Made by a program: the position numbers and the translations under genes
Assembly: GCF_009733865.1 (NCBI RefSeq)
Contig: NZ_WOFB01000003.1
Span: 124,001-188,000, forward strand
Length of the DNA stretch: 64,000 nt
Reading direction: 5' to 3'
From: Oceanobacillus salinisoli
GTDB taxonomy: Bacteria > Bacillota > Bacilli > Bacillales > Amphibacillaceae
Shown: in pieces, positions 20,046-26,860 of the stretch
How the letters are laid out: each line of letters starts with the position of its first letter
Numbering within the stretch: the first letter of the stretch is position 1
Notes under the pieces: generated by a model
The model's database searches: none
What the model saw: the letters and a program-made list of their open reading frames with translations, nothing else
Told to the model about the DNA's origin: nothing

Positions 20046-20316
20046 GGAGCCACATCCAGCTCTAGCGCCCAGCGACTAGCGAGACTTCCTTCACCTCCGT
20101 ACGATAAAGAAGACTTGCCGATTGGTGAAACCAGAGGCTTAGTCGCACTTATACCCTTGCGGTGAAAGTCAACATCGACTCCCTTCGTTCGTCGTGTTTC
20201 CTTTATCTCCTGCGGGGACTGTTCGGTTAAAACCGCCGCTTTGCGCGGCAACACCGAACCACCTGGCATGGTCAGGCGCAGTCAGTACGTCGCTAAACGG
20301 GCGCTTGCGTTTTTGT
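20046..20316. repeat. High-copy-type Bacillaceae intergenic repeat (GCGCCC...GGGCGC module)
   Basis: A GC-richer block unlike the flanking AT-rich DNA. It begins GAGCCACATCCAGCTCTAGC with GCGCCC near 20065 and ends CTAAACGGGCGCTTGCG with GGGCGC near 20299. Inside are smaller hairpins such as AAAACCGCCGC...GCGCGG. Sequence of this type, starting with CCAGCTC-AGCGCC and ending GGGCGCTTGCG, is widespread between genes in Bacillus relatives. No credible gene lies inside; the minus-strand open frame is incidental. Confidence 0.65.
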
Positions 20317-20319
20317 TCC

Positions 20320-20860
20320 GCTGTTTTCTAAAATATGATTGCCTTTAAAAGGAAAATGTTAGTTTGCATTTTATATAAACTCCTGACTAATGAAAATTCC
20401 TATTGTGATGCTCTCGCTTGTTCTAGATGATAGCGGACTTCTTTCGCTTCGGCAGAATACATACAGTTCGTGGGTACTACCTAAAGCCTCCTCGCGGAAA
20501 ACCACCACTGCTTAGGTCTGGAACGTGCTATTCCCACAGGATAAGGAACGCGAACTGCAGCACTACATCGCACAAAGAAAATCGATTTTTATTTTCGAGG
20601 AGTCTATGTATTCTGCTACGCTAATACTGGTTTTATAATTAATGTATAGTTATAACCTTTAAAAGTGACGTATGATAAGTTTCTTTTTAACTGGAGAGAG
20701 TACTCTAGAAAAATAAACTGTTCCCAGATTCAATTTTGCATCACTCAGATAGAATGTTTAATAGTACAAAACCAGCGTAGTGTATCTCCGGAGCGGTAAG
20801 TTGATACTCCAACATCATTTAAAGTTAGTCTGAAGTTTATATCAATTTAATAATATCCAC
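20320..20860. repeat. Degenerate second copy of the composite MITE-like repeat
   Basis: GCTGTTTTCTAAAA at 20320, then GTTTGCATTTTATATAAACT...CTGACTAA (20362-20390) match the complement of the right end of the 13.4-13.9 kb element at about 28 of 29 positions. The inner part (AGCCTCCTCG, GGAAAACCAC, AGGTCTGGA, GCTATTCCC around 20490-20540) matches its second GC-rich module. TTAGTCTGAAGTTTATAT at 20825-20842 looks like the opposite end in inverted orientation. Together with the preceding repeat this occupies almost the whole 1.08-kb gap between tkt and sirA. Confidence 0.6.
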
Positions 20861-20941
20861 CTTTACAAAAAATGCATCTTTACAAATAGGATGTTATAAG
20901 AACAAATATTTATGGCCTGGTAAACTATTTATTTATGGAGA

Positions 20942-21006
20942 GTCGACAAAACTAGTGGTAGTTTGCGTGATAAATTGACATTATTCTTATATTAAATCCG
21001 TATAAT
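20942..21006 (+). promoter_or_regulatory. Possible Spo0A box and promoter of sirA
   Basis: GTCGACAAA at 20943-20951 is the complement of TTTGTCGAC, close to the 0A box TGTCGAA. TTGACA (20975-20980) and TATAAT (21001-21006) follow, but their spacing is 20 bp, longer than normal. B. subtilis sirA is directly activated by Spo0A~P, so the arrangement is plausible but weakly supported. Confidence 0.35.
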
Positions 21007-21030
21007 AGAATAAAAAGGGAGGCATTCTAT

Positions 21031-21489
21031 ATGTATGATTATTCTATTTACTGGATTAAAGAGGAAATTTCAAATCATTACTTTCATAAAAGTGATATTT
21101 TATACCGTTTCTTTAAAGAATACCAAAATAATCAAAATAATGTAGATTTAAGGAACCAGTACCTCTATATTACGAATGACTTCGATAAAGAGATCATTAT
21201 TTCCCATATAAAAAACTATTTAAAAGATCATGTTAGGCTACATATAAATAAAGCTTATTTGGAAATATACAATAATAAACAATATATTTCTTTACATATA
21301 GGTAAAAAACAATTAAAATTTCGAAGTGGGTCACTACAAGATGCAGAAGACTTATTATTTCCTATGTTACGTATATTTCAGCCATTTTTATTTGTTGTCG
21401 GAAATACTCACCAGAATTATGGTTGGATATCCCCAATGAAAATTCCTAGAGGTGAACAAAGGACTCAAGTATTGTATTCTTGTCGTTGA
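21031..21489 (+). CDS. sirA: Sporulation inhibitor of replication SirA
   Basis: 152-aa SirA (B. subtilis YneE). In sporulating cells SirA binds DnaA domain I and stops new rounds of replication. Matches: the start YSIYWIKEEISNHYFHKSDILYRFFKEY and the C-terminal FLFVVGNTHQNYGWISPMK correspond to the family ends; the middle is divergent and lysine/asparagine rich. GGGAGGC precedes the ATG. It lies between tkt and yneF as in B. subtilis. Confidence 0.88.
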   Translation: MYDYSIYWIKEEISNHYFHKSDILYRFFKEYQNNQNNVDLRNQYLYITNDFDKEIIISHIKNYLKDHVRLHINKAYLEIYNNKQYISLHIGKKQLKFRSGSLQDAEDLLFPMLRIFQPFLFVVGNTHQNYGWISPMKIPRGEQRTQVLYSCR

Positions 21490-21533
21490 TTTAATATACT
21501 GTATAAGAGACAACACGAAGGAGGAAACTTGAA

Positions 21534-21758
21534 ATGGCTACAATTTGGGTCGTACTAATTGCTATAGCAGCGTTAATAGCTGGTGTTGCTCTTGGTTTTT
21601 TCCTTGCAAGGAAATATATGATGGATTACTTGAAAAAGAATCCTCCGATTAATGAGCAAATGCTTCGTACCTTAATGATGCAAATGGGTCAAAAACCATC
21701 CCAAAAGAAAATTAATCAAATGATGCGTGCAATGAATAATCAAGTGGAGAAAAAATAG
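21534..21758 (+). CDS. yneF: YneF, UPF0154 single-pass membrane protein
   Basis: 74-aa protein with one N-terminal transmembrane helix (about residues 3-25: [20 protein letters not shown]) followed by [23 protein letters not shown], the UPF0154 signature, and a basic tail. Function unknown. GGAGG upstream of ATG; 44 nt after sirA and before ccdA, the conserved order. Confidence 0.93.
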   Translation: MATIWVVLIAIAALIAGVALGFFLARKYMMDYLKKNPPINEQMLRTLMMQMGQKPSQKKINQMMRAMNNQVEKK

Positions 21759-21792
21759 CAATTATATCATTCAATGCTATCCCATTGTACAC

Positions 21793-21831
21793 AAAATACC
21801 CCTTACTGACTGTTAGGGGTATTTTTGTTTC
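21793..21831 (+). terminator. Terminator after yneF
   Basis: AAAATACCCCT (21793-21803) / AGGGGTATTTT (21815-21825) with an 11-nt loop, then TGTTT. Confidence 0.85.
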
Positions 21832-21840
21832 TCACGCGAC

Positions 21841-21886
21841 TAACTGGCTGTAAGGTCTTCATTTCAGTCAGAGCGAATGCCAGTTT
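21841..21886. repeat. Short TAACTGGC...GCCAGTT palindromic repeat
   Basis: TAACTGGCTGTAAG at 21841 is identical to 40513-40526, and the segment closes with GCCAGTT. It is the shortest of three elements with the same inverted ends (others at 30086-30157 and 40513-40589). Confidence 0.55.
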
Positions 21887-21959
21887 CTCTAAATGAACAA
21901 TTAAATTACTTCCATTTCATCTTTATTTTGTTAAAATGAAGAGATAAGGGGGATTATAT

Positions 21960-22664
21960 ATGTCTGAAATTAATATATTCCTTGCTTTTGGAGCGGGGTT
22001 CCTGTCGTTTGTTTCACCTTGTGTATTACCACTGTTTCCCGTATTTTTATCTTATATTACTGGAATGAGTGTAAGCGAAATCAACGATGAAAATAAAAAG
22101 TTAAATAAAAAAGCATTGATGCATACATTATGTTTTTTGCTAGGATTTTCAAGTATCTTCGTTATGATTGGATTTACAACCACTTTCATTTCCGAGTTTT
22201 TGTTGACCTATCAGGACATCATTAGACAAATAGGTGCCATATTAATTATTTTCTTTGGCTTGGTTATTATTGGTGTATTTAATTTTAAATTTCTAATGAA
22301 AGACAGAAAAATAACGTTTAAAAATCGTCCAGCCGGTTTTTTTGGATCTTTTATTATTGGTATGGCATTTTCATTAGGATGGACACCATGTACTGGGCCG
22401 ATTTTAGCCATTGTCCTTTCTTTGGCAGCTACAAATCCTGAGGTTGGTCTAGTCATGATGATCAGTTATATACTAGGTTTTTCTATTCCATTTTTACTTT
22501 TAGCAATGTTTATTGGTAAATTTCATTGGATTAAAAAACATAGCCAACGTTTAATTAAAATTGGCGGATATATAATGATTTTTACCGGTGTAGCGCTATT
22601 TTTTGATTGGATGACGAAACTGACTGCATTCCTGGCAGGTTTCTTTGGCTTTTCAGGCTTTTAA
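21960..22664 (+). CDS. ccdA: Cytochrome c biogenesis protein CcdA
   Basis: 234-aa DsbD/CcdA-type thiol-disulfide carrier with six predicted membrane helices, moving reducing power across the membrane for cytochrome c maturation and, in Bacillus, spore cortex formation. The two redox cysteines are in FVSPCVLPLFP and GWTPCTGPILA. AAGGGGGA precedes the ATG. Followed by mrpB-like and CheY-like genes and, beyond an inserted repeat, ccdC. Confidence 0.95.
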   Translation: MSEINIFLAFGAGFLSFVSPCVLPLFPVFLSYITGMSVSEINDENKKLNKKALMHTLCFLLGFSSIFVMIGFTTTFISEFLLTYQDIIRQIGAILIIFFGLVIIGVFNFKFLMKDRKITFKNRPAGFFGSFIIGMAFSLGWTPCTGPILAIVLSLAATNPEVGLVMMISYILGFSIPFLLLAMFIGKFHWIKKHSQRLIKIGGYIMIFTGVALFFDWMTKLTAFLAGFFGFSGF

Positions 22665-22732
22665 TGAATTTTTCCACGTGGTATAATTTATTTAGTATTG
22701 ATTATTTTTGAAATAGGATAAGGAGATTTAAT

Positions 22733-23161
22733 ATGATTCGACCAAACAACCTGATATTACGTACAACTACTTCATTAATTGCATTCCTGCTATTAGGTTT
22801 CTCCATTTACTCGTTTTTTGCTGGACATAATGCTCCGGGTGGAGGATTTATTGGAGGATTAATGACAGCCGGTGCTATTTTACTGCTTTATATGTCTTAT
22901 GGTATAGAAACAGTAGATGAAATGCTTCCAATTAATTATACGACATTAATTTCATCTGGATTAGCAATAGCTGTTGGAACGGGTGTTGGCTCCTTTATAT
23001 TTGGTGCTCCATTTTTATCACACACATTTGGGTATTTTCATTTTCCAATTTTTGGTGAGGTGGAGTTAGCGACCGCTATGCTGTTTGATTTAGGAGTTTA
23101 TTTAACAGTAGTTGGTGTAGTAATGACCATCATTTTAACTATTGCAAACGATCAGGAATAG
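22733..23161 (+). CDS. Orphan MrpB/MnhB-type Na+/H+ antiporter subunit B
   Basis: 142-aa membrane protein with about four hydrophobic helices and the MrpB hallmark GHNAPGGGFIGGL followed by GAPFLSHTFGYF and ELATAMLFDLGVYLTVVGVVMTIIL. In known Mrp antiporters this subunit works only with six or seven partners (MrpA-G), none of which is adjacent here. AGGAG lies upstream of the ATG, and the next gene begins 16 nt after its stop, so it is co-transcribed with the CheY-like gene. Alternative explanation: a second, relocated copy of mrpB from a full operon elsewhere. Confidence 0.88.
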   Translation: MIRPNNLILRTTTSLIAFLLLGFSIYSFFAGHNAPGGGFIGGLMTAGAILLLYMSYGIETVDEMLPINYTTLISSGLAIAVGTGVGSFIFGAPFLSHTFGYFHFPIFGEVELATAMLFDLGVYLTVVGVVMTIILTIANDQE

Positions 23162-23176
23162 TTAGGGGGCATACGT

Positions 23177-23560
23177 ATGGCAAAGATACTTGTAGTCGAT
23201 GATGCTAAATTTATGAGGGTTACATTAGCAAATATGCTGGAAAAAGCAAATCATGAAATAGTGGGGGAAGCAAAGGATGGGGAAGAAGCAATTGCAAAGT
23301 ACAAAGAACTTTCACCTGACATAATTACAATGGACTTAACCATGCCTGGCATGAATGGAATTGATGCCACTAGAGAGATTATGAAATGGAATCAACATGC
23401 TATTATTATTGTATGCTCTGCCTTGGGACAGCAAAAAGTGGTTACAGAAGCAATTGAGGCTGGAGCAAAAGACTATATCATTAAACCGTTTGATGAAACC
23501 CGTGTGATAGAAACCGTAAATCGGTTATTGTCAAGAAATCATCCCCTTTCAACTACATAA
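23177..23560 (+). CDS. yneI: CheY-like single-domain response regulator (YneI/CcdB position)
   Basis: 127-aa receiver domain without output domain. Acidic pair D8-D9, phosphoacceptor D53 (TMDLTMPG), S81 and K103 (IIKPF) are all present, so it should be phosphorylatable. In B. subtilis yneI (ccdB) lies between ccdA and yneJ (ccdC), as here, and its partner kinase is not known. It is also highly similar to CheY. AGGGGG precedes the ATG. A MITE-like element begins 9 nt after the stop. Confidence 0.9.
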   Translation: MAKILVVDDAKFMRVTLANMLEKANHEIVGEAKDGEEAIAKYKELSPDIITMDLTMPGMNGIDATREIMKWNQHAIIIVCSALGQQKVVTEAIEAGAKDYIIKPFDETRVIETVNRLLSRNHPLSTT

Positions 23561-23568
23561 TTGTGCGT

Positions 23569-23776
23569 GTTCAAAAAGAGGATAAAAAGGATCAAAAAAT
23601 TAGGGTGGCGTTGCTCGCGGCACCGGAGTAGCATTAAAAAGGTGTATGAGGAGCAAAAAGGCAAGCTAACTTGCTTCCAGAGATGTGGAGACTTCGACGT
23701 TAGATATAGGACGTGCGGCTATTCAGTCGAGAATCTCCTCTCTAAGTGGCTTTTTTACCGGACTTTTTGTACATCC
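23569..23776. repeat. MITE-like element between the CheY-like gene and ccdC
   Basis: Opens GTTCAAAAAGAGGATAAAAA and closes TTTTTTACCGGACTTTTTG, an imperfect terminal inverted repeat with CTTTTTGTACA opposing GTTCAAAAAG. The interior is GC-richer and contains AGTAGC, GGAGACTTCGACG and GTCGAGAATCTCC. Elements with these ends are common between Bacillaceae genes. The short open frames across it carry no recognisable protein. It accounts for most of the 511-bp gap that separates ccdB-like from ccdC. Confidence 0.65.
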
Positions 23777-24071
23777 CCAAATAATTTTTTATGTTCTAAA
23801 TAGGAGTAAGTCCACTCTTTGTATAAATGTGGTCTTACTTCTTTTGTACACATTAGGAAAGTTTAAAATTTTAGGTGATGCGATGCAGCCGCAGTTTTTA
23901 TAATGCTTCAAGTAAAAGAAAAACGAACATATCGCAAAATGGATGGATAAATGCGAGTTTTTCCAGCGCTGTTGCGTTGCCACTAAATCAAAAAGTGAAG
24001 AATTAAAAAGCAACAAAACTTTTATAATAAAGTTAGCATTTTATTTTTTTGCTATGAGAGAGTGATTGTTT

Positions 24072-24533
24072 ATGTTTTGGGTAATCGCAAGTACTATTGG
24101 GTTTGCAACCATGGCAATTATTGCAATATTTATTCGATTGAAGGCAGCCAAAAGACCCGCTTCCATTAAAAAAATCATCTTACCACCAATCATGATGAGT
24201 ACGGGGATGCTCATGTTTATTTTTCCGATATTCCAAGTTAGTTTGATTCAAGTGCTAGAAGCATTTATCGTTGGTATGATTTTTTCTATATTCTTAATAA
24301 AAACTTCCAAATTTGAGGTGCGGGACAATAACATTTATCTAATCCCTTCTCGAGTTTTTCCATTTATATTATTTGGTTTATTAGTACTTAGACTGATAGT
24401 TAAATTAATTGTTGGAAGCTATATATCACTCGGTGAAACTACCGGTATGTTCTTTATTCTCGCATTGGGTATGATTATAACATGGCGATTGACCATGCTG
24501 TTTCAATATTTACAAATAAGAAAGACGATATGA
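24072..24533 (+). CDS. ccdC: CcdC/YneJ membrane protein
   Basis: 153-aa integral membrane protein with about four helices and the CcdC features RLKAAKRPASIKKIILPPIMMSTGM and GMIITWRLTMLFQYL. In B. subtilis CcdC is associated with cytochrome c biogenesis, but its biochemical role is unknown. I use ATG 24072; an in-frame TTG at 24066 is closer to the GAGAGAGTGA ribosome site. It is separated from ccdA-yneI by the repeat insertion. Confidence 0.9.
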   Translation: MFWVIASTIGFATMAIIAIFIRLKAAKRPASIKKIILPPIMMSTGMLMFIFPIFQVSLIQVLEAFIVGMIFSIFLIKTSKFEVRDNNIYLIPSRVFPFILFGLLVLRLIVKLIVGSYISLGETTGMFFILALGMIITWRLTMLFQYLQIRKTI

Positions 24534-24539
24534 TAAAAA

Positions 24540-24645
24540 GGCTGTTTTCTAAAAGATGGACTGCCCGGAGTGAAATCGGGCGGAGTACTATACTAGTTTG
24601 TATTTTTATATTTACTGCGAGGTAAAAAACAACAAAAGCTTACAA
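24540..24645. repeat. Deletion relic of the composite MITE-like repeat
   Basis: GGCTGTTTTCTAAAAGAT (24540-24557) equals the outer 18 bases of the element at 13.4-13.9 kb. It is joined directly to GACTGCCCGGAG, the edge of that element's second module, so the middle has been lost. The far side has AACAACAAAAGC. Confidence 0.5.
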
Positions 24646-24650
24646 GAAGG

Positions 24651-24702
24651 AAATAAAAAAAGCGCTAACTTTTATCTTACTGGTTAGGCGCTTTTTTATT
24701 TC
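24651..24702. terminator. Bidirectional terminator between ccdC and yneK
   Basis: AAATAAAAAAAGCG-CTAAC / GTTAG-GCGCTTTTTTATTT inverted repeat with A-run and T-run on opposite sides; it ends the convergent ccdC and yneK transcripts. Confidence 0.85.
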
Positions 24703-25162
24703 CTTTTTTGTATTTAGTTTGCCAATTTTCTGCATAGTTCTCTTTTGATAGCGTAAATAAATGTTCATAGGGAGTCACATCAATCTGTTTTTCTTTCAGC
24801 TTTTTTCTTAAAAATTTATGATCTCGTTTTGGTGTAGCTAGAATATAGCCCTCAATAATTATTTCCTGTGTAATCCTCGTTTCCTGTTTTTTTAGAGCAA
24901 CCTCGCCAATTTTGCTTGCTATACTTTGTTTGGCTACATCCCTAAAAAGCTCGGGAACGGGTGACACCAGTTCATCTAATAATTGTTTCCCTTCCTCTTT
25001 CCACATGTGTTTGGTTTTTTCTAAATAATGCATTTCCCAGTCCATCATGGATTTTCCATCTTCCTTAGGGATTTGTTTAAGAAATTTACGAAACATAAAA
25101 AATCCGCCAATGGACAGCAAACTAATAAGCAGAAAACCCCATAAAACTAATATAATCTCCAT
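24677..25162 (-). CDS. yneK: YneK, DUF2621 membrane-anchored protein
   Basis: 161-aa protein with one N-terminal transmembrane helix (about residues 2-24) and a long charged cytoplasmic or surface part rich in Lys/Glu (WEMHYLEKTKHMW, GYILATPKRDHKFLRKKLKEKQID). It matches B. subtilis YneK in position after ccdC and in general layout; function unknown. AAGGTG precedes the ATG. The 3' end lies inside the shared terminator. Confidence 0.82.
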   Translation of the reverse strand: MEIILVLWGFLLISLLSIGGFFMFRKFLKQIPKEDGKSMMDWEMHYLEKTKHMWKEEGKQLLDELVSPVPELFRDVAKQSIASKIGEVALKKQETRITQEIIIEGYILATPKRDHKFLRKKLKEKQIDVTPYEHLFTLSKENYAENWQTKYKKGNKKAPNQ

Positions 25163-25395
25163 GTTTTCACCTTATTCTGTAGATAGATTTATTTTTTACC
25201 AGTTCAAGAATGTTCTTATATAATTAAATATTTATTTTATTTTTCATAGGATTTATAGTATTATTACATAATAATAGGATACCATTACAATTTTAATTAT
25301 AATATTCATAAATCAGACAAACAAGTATCATATTCGATAGGATCTTTCATATACTAGAAATATAGATACTAAAACGTTATAAAGGGGAGGTTGTG

Positions 25396-26529
25396 ATGAG
25401 ATTTGAAAATATTAAGACCAACGTTAGTGAGACAAATCCATCTCTTACTGAGCAATTAATTGATGATCAAAACAAGCATGAATGCTTTTCAAATTACTCA
25501 ATGCTGCCCTTAACTGTACTTGACTGGATTGAAAATAACCAAAGTGAGGTTATTATTGTTTGTGATGCAAATGGGAAGATTATTTTTGTCTCCAGCTCCA
25601 TTGAAAGATTGTTAGGTTATAAAAAAGATGAATTAATTGGAACATATTGGCATGAACTCCTTACAGCAGAGGAGAGCAAGTACATTTCTAAAAGCTATGA
25701 GAATATAGAAAATATTAATCAGTGTTTCACTATTGGTCTTATTCATAAAAATGGAGAGCAAATGTCTACGGAATGTCTTTTATGTAAAGTGATGGATAAT
25801 CCGGATAAGAAAGCTTACTATGCCCTGACACTAAAAGACCTGACAGAGCGAAAAGAAGCAGAAGAAATGCTGGTCAGATCGGAGAAGATGTCTGTAGCAG
25901 GGCAGCTTGCTGCCGGAGTTGCTCATGAAATTCGTAATCCTTTAACATCGATTAAAGGGTTTCTGCAGCTGTTACAAGCCGGAGTAAACCGTAAAGAAGA
26001 ATATTATAAAATTATGATTGAAGAGATTGAAAAAATGGAAAAAATCACTTCAGAGCTGCTATTCATATCTAAGCCGATGACGGACCTTAAACGAATAGAA
26101 TCTGTTCTTGAAATGATCGAGGATACGGTAAGCCTTCTCCAGACCCAGGCTAAACTTAATAATATTGAAATTGTTGTTAAGCAACCGATAACAGAATCGG
26201 TTTACTGTGATAAATCACAGATTAAACAAGTACTGATCAATATTGTTAAAAATGCCATTGAAGCAATGGGTCAATCAGGGGAAATAACAATTAGTACTCA
26301 TACTACGAATGATAATATAAGTATACATATCACAGATGAAGGTCCAGGAATTCCAGAGGAGATTATACATAAACTGGGAGAGCCTTTCTTTACGACGAAG
26401 AAAAATGGCACTGGACTTGGAATCATGATTTCCAAACAAATATTGGAAGAGCATCACGGTTCCCTTGAAATTATGCAGAATAAAGATAAAGGCAGTACGT
26501 TTAAATTAAATTTTCCTAAAGAGGAGTAA
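25396..26529 (+). CDS. Orphan PAS-domain sensor histidine kinase (sporulation-kinase type)
   Basis: 377-aa soluble-looking kinase: PAS domain about 48-150 (VSSSIERLLGYKKDELIGTYWHELL region), H box with phosphorylated H177 in AGVAHEIRNPLTSIKG, N box IKNAIE-type NIVKNAIEAM, G1 DEGPGIP, F box EPFFTTKKNGTGLG. The arrangement resembles KinA/KinE family kinases that feed the Spo0 phosphorelay. No response regulator is adjacent. ATG 25396 is 5 nt after GGGGAGG; GTG 25393 is possible. In B. subtilis this interval holds cotM-sspP-sspO instead. Confidence 0.9.
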   Translation: MRFENIKTNVSETNPSLTEQLIDDQNKHECFSNYSMLPLTVLDWIENNQSEVIIVCDANGKIIFVSSSIERLLGYKKDELIGTYWHELLTAEESKYISKSYENIENINQCFTIGLIHKNGEQMSTECLLCKVMDNPDKKAYYALTLKDLTERKEAEEMLVRSEKMSVAGQLAAGVAHEIRNPLTSIKGFLQLLQAGVNRKEEYYKIMIEEIEKMEKITSELLFISKPMTDLKRIESVLEMIEDTVSLLQTQAKLNNIEIVVKQPITESVYCDKSQIKQVLINIVKNAIEAMGQSGEITISTHTTNDNISIHITDEGPGIPEEIIHKLGEPFFTTKKNGTGLGIMISKQILEEHHGSLEIMQNKDKGSTFKLNFPKEE

Positions 26530-26530
26530 T

Positions 26531-26563
26531 AAAAACATCTATATTCATAGGTGTTTTTTATTT
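26531..26563 (+). terminator. Terminator after the histidine kinase gene
   Basis: AAAAACATCTAT (26531-26542) / ATAGGTGTTTTT (26547-26558) with a 4-nt loop and T-rich tail. Confidence 0.85.
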
Positions 26564-26860
26564 TACATGAAATGAGGGTAGTCAGCCCTTCTTATACAGA
26601 ATTCGTTTTCCATATAGTTCATGAAGCGATTAATGAATATGGATTTAGAAAAGAAAAGATATAATTAAAACTTATCACAATGCATAACTTTTTAATATAG
26701 GTTGACAAGCTGAAATTAATTGTCTAATCACCATTAATCCTATAATATATATAGTGTAGGAATTCTATTTAATATTTTTATAGTTTTCATTTGTATGGGA
26801 TTTCTTGTCGATTTTTCCTTTATTTGATTAAAAGTTGACAATGAAGAAAGGGGCAATAAT
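26564..26860. other. 297-bp gap upstream of aconitase
   Basis: Together with the preceding terminator this is a >300-bp gap without a firm gene. A 30-codon frame at 26572-26664 lacks a ribosome site. TATAAT at 26741-26746 could be a -10 box for aconitase, with TTGTCT 15 nt upstream as a poor -35. I recognise no riboswitch or clear CcpC dyad. Confidence 0.4.

Noticed and set aside
19982-20269. 95-codon minus-strand open frame and 20427-20624 plus-strand frame
   Set aside because: Both lie wholly in GC-richer repeat DNA, have no ribosome site and show no protein-like pattern.
23561-23903. Open frames of 70-80 codons after the CheY-like gene
   Set aside because: They run through the MITE-like element and have no similarity or ribosome site.
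26572-26664. 30-codon frame upstream of aconitase
   Set aside because: No ribosome binding site and no recognised family; kept only as a remark in the gap entry.
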